Positions 30,432 through 34,684 of a stretch of 34,684 nucleotides of DNA are shown piece after piece. Made by a program: the position numbers and the translations under genes. The DNA is taken from NCBI GenBank assembly GCA_000226015.1, contig JH153545.1, forward strand, positions 50,971 to 85,654, given 5' to 3'. This DNA comes from Mnemiopsis leidyi. Lineage: Eukaryota > Ctenophora > Tentaculata > Lobata > Bolinopsidae. The first letter of the stretch is position 1; every line of letters starts with the position of its first letter. Under the pieces are notes generated by a model. The model did no database searches and was not told where the DNA came from. It was given only the letters and a program-made list of their open reading frames with translations.

Positions 30432-31547
30432 AATTCTGGTATATATTAATGTCCGGTAATTTGTCTGACATTTTCCGAACCTCATACGTTAAGTTATTTG
30501 AGGACCTCAATTTTTTGCTTTATGAATGTTGTTCCGGCTTTTTCTATTGCAATTTTGGTTTTTTATCGCAATTATTGGCACCATTCTTACATAAAGGGGT
30601 ATCTGTATAAAAGTTTTTTAGCCTACAGGATGTTGTAAAATGGTTTTCTGAAGATATCAGCATCGTGTATTGGTAGTGAGAGCTGTCTTGAAATAGTGTT
30701 GTATATTTACTATTGCATTGATTGTAATTTATTCTCTTCTTAGGTTTTTGATGGGAATCAGTAGTATTACTGCTTTAAAAGACAACAAATAGATTCCTAG
30801 ATTTATGTCTGAAATCGGTTGTATCATTGTTCTAAAAACTGTCAGAAATCAAAGAACATTAAATCAGTATTATATGTATATATATAAATATATAATCTTT
30901 TAAATTACTAATGATTTATATGTTTTAGTTCCCTAGTAATTCTAGAGCGCATTGCTTTCAGAATGCAGCTGAGAGCTGCATTCCAGAATGGTGGTGTAGT
31001 AGTACTTTCTGTGCAGGAGATTGGGGGTTTAGTTATGAACAGATAATATCCATTTGATGAACTTGATATATATTTTTCATAATAGTCCTGAGCAATTGTG
31101 TTTAAGGACATTCATTATCTGAACAATTTTTGGTTTCAAGTTTTGATAACTTGCCCATTGTTTTAGGGTGGGGGCAGATAATCTGACATCCATATAGTAT
31201 GATAGGTTTGCTAAGCATGTCCAATAAGATCTGCGGAATTTAAAAGATAGGGCATCTTTGATAATTGTGTTTTGCACCAGACATTGATCTCGGTTTGAAA
31301 CAGAATCTTATGTTAAAACCTGCCCAAGGTGACAGGCCGGTTCTCTTTACCTACATTACCTACATTTCTCAGCTAACAGTAGCAACTTGAATTTGTGTAA
31401 CTTATATGAGTGGAATGTGACAGTGCTGCTTCATGCCTTTAACCAGACATATCAGCAGCAGTTCTTGTTTGATCTTTGTTGAACTGTTTTGTTGTTAATT
31501 AGAATGAATAAGTTCACTGACGTATGATACCAGAAGCATAGGATGAC
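30432..31547. other. Non-coding, AT-rich stretch upstream of the PH-domain gene
   Basis: No gene is supported. The promoter and 5' leader of the gene starting at 31548 should lie in its right part; I do not see a TATA box in a convincing position. Confidence 0.4.
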
Positions 31548-31613
31548 ATGGAATCAGATATTGTATGTGAAGGTTATCTGACAAAGGCCCCTCCTCTTGA
31601 TCAACCTAGAAGT
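31548..31613 (+). CDS. PH-domain adaptor (GAB/DOS-like), first coding exon
   Basis: ATG then ESDIVCEGYLTKAPPLDQPR and S, ending in phase 0 before a GTGAGT donor. An N-terminal [IV]-V-C-x-G-[WY]-L-x-K-x-P-P directly at the start codon is characteristic of GAB1/2/3 and Drosophila DOS, membrane-docking scaffolds in receptor tyrosine kinase signalling. Continuation in exon 33228 as KWCYRYFTLHKSDLVLK completes the first PH strands. An upstream ATG at 31543 is in another frame. GTGTGA two bases earlier is a weaker alternative donor and would break the phase. Confidence 0.72.
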
Positions 31614-31654
31614 GTGAGTTTGAATATAGTTATTTTATTTTACCTTAATTACTT

Positions 31655-32040
31655 TTATTTTACCTAAATCACGGCTAGGTGGCGCAGTGGTTAGAATGTC
31701 ATTTTCGTAATCGGAAGGTTGTGAGTTTGAATCCCAGCGCTGTGTGGTCATGGGGTGAGCGTCTTTGAAGCTCAGCTAAGGATTCAATCGGTCTATGCAG
31801 CCTCCTGGTCCACCCAGCCGAATGCTCGAGAAATCGTGTGTGAGGGTTAAATGGGGAGCTGTACTAACTGATGCAGCAAAAAGCAACTTCACTGGATGAA
31901 TACTGTGATTGGGGTCACATGCCAAGCATGATTTATGATCTACCTGCTTACTTGCACTTGTGTGAGTCTGCAGAAGCATTAGGTTCAGGCATTGCCTGCT
32001 TCAGGCTATCCCAAACTGAGAAGCTTGCTACTTACTTACT
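31655..32040 (+). mobile_element. tRNA-derived SINE with 10-bp target duplication
   Basis: The head contains pol III promoter boxes: A-box-like TGGCGCAGTGGTTAGAATG at 31680 and B-box-like GGTTGTGAGTTTGAATCCC at 31717-31735. The body carries CCACCCAGCCGAATGCTCGAG and GAGGGTTAAATG, shared with the fragment at 24945. Exact flanks TTAATTACTT occur at 31645-31654 and 32041-32050. The 3' end is a short ACTT-rich repeat. It lies in the first intron of the PH-domain gene, in sense. Confidence 0.85.
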
Positions 32041-32753
32041 TTAATTACTTACCTTCTTCTATGACATTTTAAAAAAAATATGTGAACAGAACCACCAAAA
32101 TTCACTTAGCAATGTTGATTAAACGAGATTCATCCCTTCTATTATAATCCTAATGCATGCTTTAACTGTGTTAGTTACTGTTCCTTTTATACATTACCTC
32201 ACCTCCTCCCATTATGCACAATACAATAAAAGTAAGATGGAGATGGGTGCCTCATGCAGACTGGAATAACAAAGCACCAGATGCCTGGTTCCACAAGTAA
32301 TAAAGCTACTGTCCACGTGGCGTGGTCACTATTCATTGGAGGTTCCTGGAGGCTTGTTGTTCTGTCTACACAATTACATAGCTTCTCTTTATATGTGGGA
32401 AAGTCAGCCTGGGAGCAGTGCTCATATTCAAGTATTGAAAATTACTTACGAATTGAATTATGGCTTTACAGAAGATATACCATTTTGAGCAGTGCCAGAT
32501 GCTGAGCGATGTTCGTGTTATCACATTACCTGCTTTACATTCTAGAATTTATCAATCCTATAGCTATGTTACCATGTGGTTTAAACCATTAATTGGACTT
32601 AACATCAGGTTCTCAGTTGATCGTAATAAGGTTTCTCCTATGACACATTACCATCATTTCTTCTCTCCACACCCCAATGAAGCGTGCAGTAACTACAACA
32701 CCTTTGATCACGTGATGTAGTGAGCACCACACTCGTGTGTGTGCAATAAATTT

Positions 32754-32875
32754 GTCATGGTAACATAACTTGTGTGACCAAGAACGTTGTCATGGCAGCC
32801 TAACTTGTGTTTGAGAACATTGTCATGGTCACATTACTTGTGTGTGTGAGAGCTTTGTTTGTTTGTTTGTTTGGG
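32754..32875. repeat. 34-bp imperfect tandem repeat ending in (TTTG)n
   Basis: Three units start GTCATGG at 32754, 32789 and 32822, each continuing with CTAACTTGTGTG-like and GAGAAC-TT-like phrases. The run then passes into TTTG repeats. A lone partial unit, TTACTTGTGTGTGTG...GAGAACGTT, recurs near 32985-33012. Confidence 0.8.
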
Positions 32876-33227
32876 GACCAGCTGACCCTCGTACATACCT
32901 ACTTCATAAAATTGCAACATTTAAATAATGATAATACACACAAAACTAATATATCAAATTGTTTGAAAAATCACTAATGGTAGCATTACTTGTGTGTGTG
33001 TGCGAGAACGTTCGACCTTTTTAGTCAAACTTCTTGAACAGAAATTTTGAGACCATTCAAATTTTTTAATGGTGTACCATTGAATAGATGAAATTGTAAA
33101 AGGACAAAAAACGGGCGAAAGAAAGTAACTAAAAGATCTTTGATAATAACTGCCAGCAGCCTTTGTTAAACCATAATGCAATTCAAAATAACACAGTTGT
33201 CAAGGCTGACAATTATTATGTTTTCAG

Positions 33228-33277
33228 AAATGGTGCTACCGGTACTTCACATTGCACAAGTCAGACCTTGTACTGAA
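33228..33277 (+). CDS. PH-domain adaptor, exon 2
   Basis: 50 nt after ATGTTTTCAG. It encodes KWCYRYFTLHKSDLVL and two bases of a Lys codon, before donor GTTAGT. W-x-x-R-[YF]-F-x-L is the second-strand signature of PH domains. Phase 0 at the left and phase 2 at the right agree with both neighbours. Confidence 0.78.
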
Positions 33278-33522
33278 GTTAGTTTACGTTTAAGCTTTTT
33301 TATCCAGCTTTATATCATCGTGCAAAATCTTTTAGTTCACTTATCCGCAAGATGGGCAAATCAATATTATGATGCATGCTACTTCCTTCCATTTCATTAG
33401 GTCTCTATTTAATGAAGTATGCATTAATTTCTTTGAAGTAAATTCCAGATGCAGTTCGGTAAGTAATCTCTGTTGTTTATTGTAAAAGTTATAACATGTA
33501 TCTAAATAAAGTTCAATCTCAG

Positions 33523-33575
33523 GTACTATAAAGATAAAGAAGCATGGCTCAAAATCTCCGGTAAAAAAGAAAAAG
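33523..33575 (+). CDS. PH-domain adaptor, exon 3, with two possible donors
   Basis: 53 nt after CAATCTCAG. It completes the Lys codon, then reads YYKDKEAWLKISGKKEK. L-x-YY-K-[DN] is the third-strand signature of PH domains. It ends in phase 1 at GTGAGA. A second donor, GTAAAA at 33561, is also phase 1 and would remove five residues (GKKEK). Confidence 0.76.
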
Positions 33576-33781
33576 GTGAGACTTGCCATTTCCAAATATG
33601 TGTCAGCCAACCATGGATAATGGTAAATTTAATCCTGTAAAATTTCTGTAATGCTCATTATGTCGGTTGCAGATAATTTAATAACATCGCCTCAAATGTT
33701 TCTTTGTTTGGCTGATCAATAAAAAATGAAATTTGTTGTTAGAAAAGATTTGGAAAATCTTCAATGAGTTTTTTCAATCAG

Positions 33782-33868
33782 GTGATTCAGGCAAGCCCCG
33801 CGGAGAAATACAACTAACCACAGTGAACAGAATCAACGATACCTCAGACCATGCTTTGGCTAATCACT
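33782..33868 (+). CDS. PH-domain adaptor, exon 4
   Basis: 87 nt after TTCAATCAG. It encodes DSGKPRGEIQLTTVNRINDT then SDHALANH, before a strong GTAAGT donor in phase 1. K-P-x-G-x-I-x-L is the fourth-strand region, as in GAB proteins (KKPIRIIDL). The rest of the PH domain, with the usual C-terminal helix tryptophan, should lie beyond the right edge. Confidence 0.76.
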
Positions 33869-34684
33869 GTAAGTGACTAGGTTTCAGTCAAAAGCTGGTC
33901 AGTGGTCCTTAGAGTTCCTGGGTCCAGGAATTGATCCAGTCATAAAATTTTTGAGAGTTTGTTTGTGAGCAAAGCCCAACTAAAGCCTTTTAGTATATCC
34001 CTGCAAATATTTCTTCTACCACTTTCCTTGTATGACCTTGTTGGAAGATGAATCGTTATGCGATAGGATTACCACCCAAAGTAAGGACTTGGCTAAGTAA
34101 ATGGCTAAAACAGAAAATCGGGTCCTCAATAGCTAAATTGGGACATCTGTCATCAGCTTTATGCTTGATCTCGGCACCTCAAATTGGGGCCAATTTTAGA
34201 CGTACTATTTTCTAAGTGTGTTATCCGCACTCTCTGCCACGTGCTATCCACATCTGATAACTTATGACAGATATTATCACCTAAATTGTCACTCATAACA
34301 CAGTAGCGAGGCCGGTTTTTAGGTCACATCAAAAAAATTTTTGGGGTTAAGTACCGTTGTATAGCCAGTGATCTCCTGATCACGATGGTATAAATTTTTA
34401 AGGAAATGGGTATGCCATAAGTATAAGAATCGAGAAAAACTATTTTGACCGTATAAGGATATGAGCCCCTTCTCTTCCTAATATGGTCTGCCTTCGTCAC
34501 CATCTGAGAAGCTTGCTCGAGAGCAGCTCTTTCCCTAATTAGGGCATTGGTAGGCTTAACGAAGTCACGTGACACCTCTGAGTCACGTGACTTGCCGATC
34601 AATTCGTCACCACGGCAGGTGTATCCTGTGTAGAGTTGTGTGTACCCAGCTACCAGCTTATGCATGTGAATGTGATCTCTCAGC
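33869..34684. other. Intron of the PH-domain gene to window end
   Basis: No further PH exon is recognised. Two copies of the 10-bp palindrome GTCACGTGAC occur at 34564-34573 and 34582-34591. Confidence 0.45.

Noticed and set aside
31776..31979. 67-residue minus-strand open frame
   Set aside because: It lies inside the SINE body and runs antisense to its pol III promoter.
1..34684. CRISPR array, operon or prophage
   Set aside because: There are no spacer-repeat arrays, no bacterial genes and no ribosome-binding-site pattern; the genes are intron-split.

Overview
The window looks like nuclear DNA from an invertebrate animal: AT-rich, with intron-split genes that have GT-AG borders, a tRNA-derived SINE, several terminal-inverted-repeat transposon remnants, minisatellites and animal-only protein families. 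The sequence alone does not fix the phylum.

Layout. Positions 1-470 are the end of a 51-bp minisatellite. A minus-strand SLC37-type sugar-phosphate transporter gene runs right to left: exons at 25845-25921, 24052-24190, 23796-23851, 23502-23581 and 1500-1576, all joined by matching reading phases, leaving the window on the left. Its intron between 1577 and 23501 (about 21.9 kb) holds a plus-strand cluster of secreted-protein genes. Three signal-peptide exons (3777, 5393, 17919) are followed by twelve copies of one roughly 145-residue domain, eleven as single exons and one split by an extra intron. The domain looks like a discoidin/F5-8C or fucolectin-type beta-sandwich with a cysteine pattern VHC...TWTC...C-x-C...C...SDC. 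Two arms end in a near-identical four-cysteine, sushi(CCP)-like exon (12741-12935 and 21842-22036). All these exons except the split one are phase 1-1, so any can be skipped or shuffled without loss of frame. Two domain copies (8212-8644 and 18536-18980) are frameshifted.

Right of the transporter (26000-31500) there are mobile-element remains: two nested hAT-type MITEs, a possible non-LTR ORF1 fragment with an in-frame stop, a 29.3-29.7 kb inverted-repeat element and a fold-back element. From 31548 a plus-strand gene starts with a PH domain resembling GAB/DOS adaptors (exons 31548, 33228, 33523, 33782), leaving the window on the right. A complete SINE with a 10-bp target duplication sits in its first intron.

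The most interesting system is the nested, tandemly duplicated family of secreted domain-array proteins. It shows exon mosaicism, degenerating copies, a probable recent intron gain and donor sites that place a stop codon immediately after the domain if the intron is kept. Such a layout would suit a diversifying recognition or defence family, but function is inference only.
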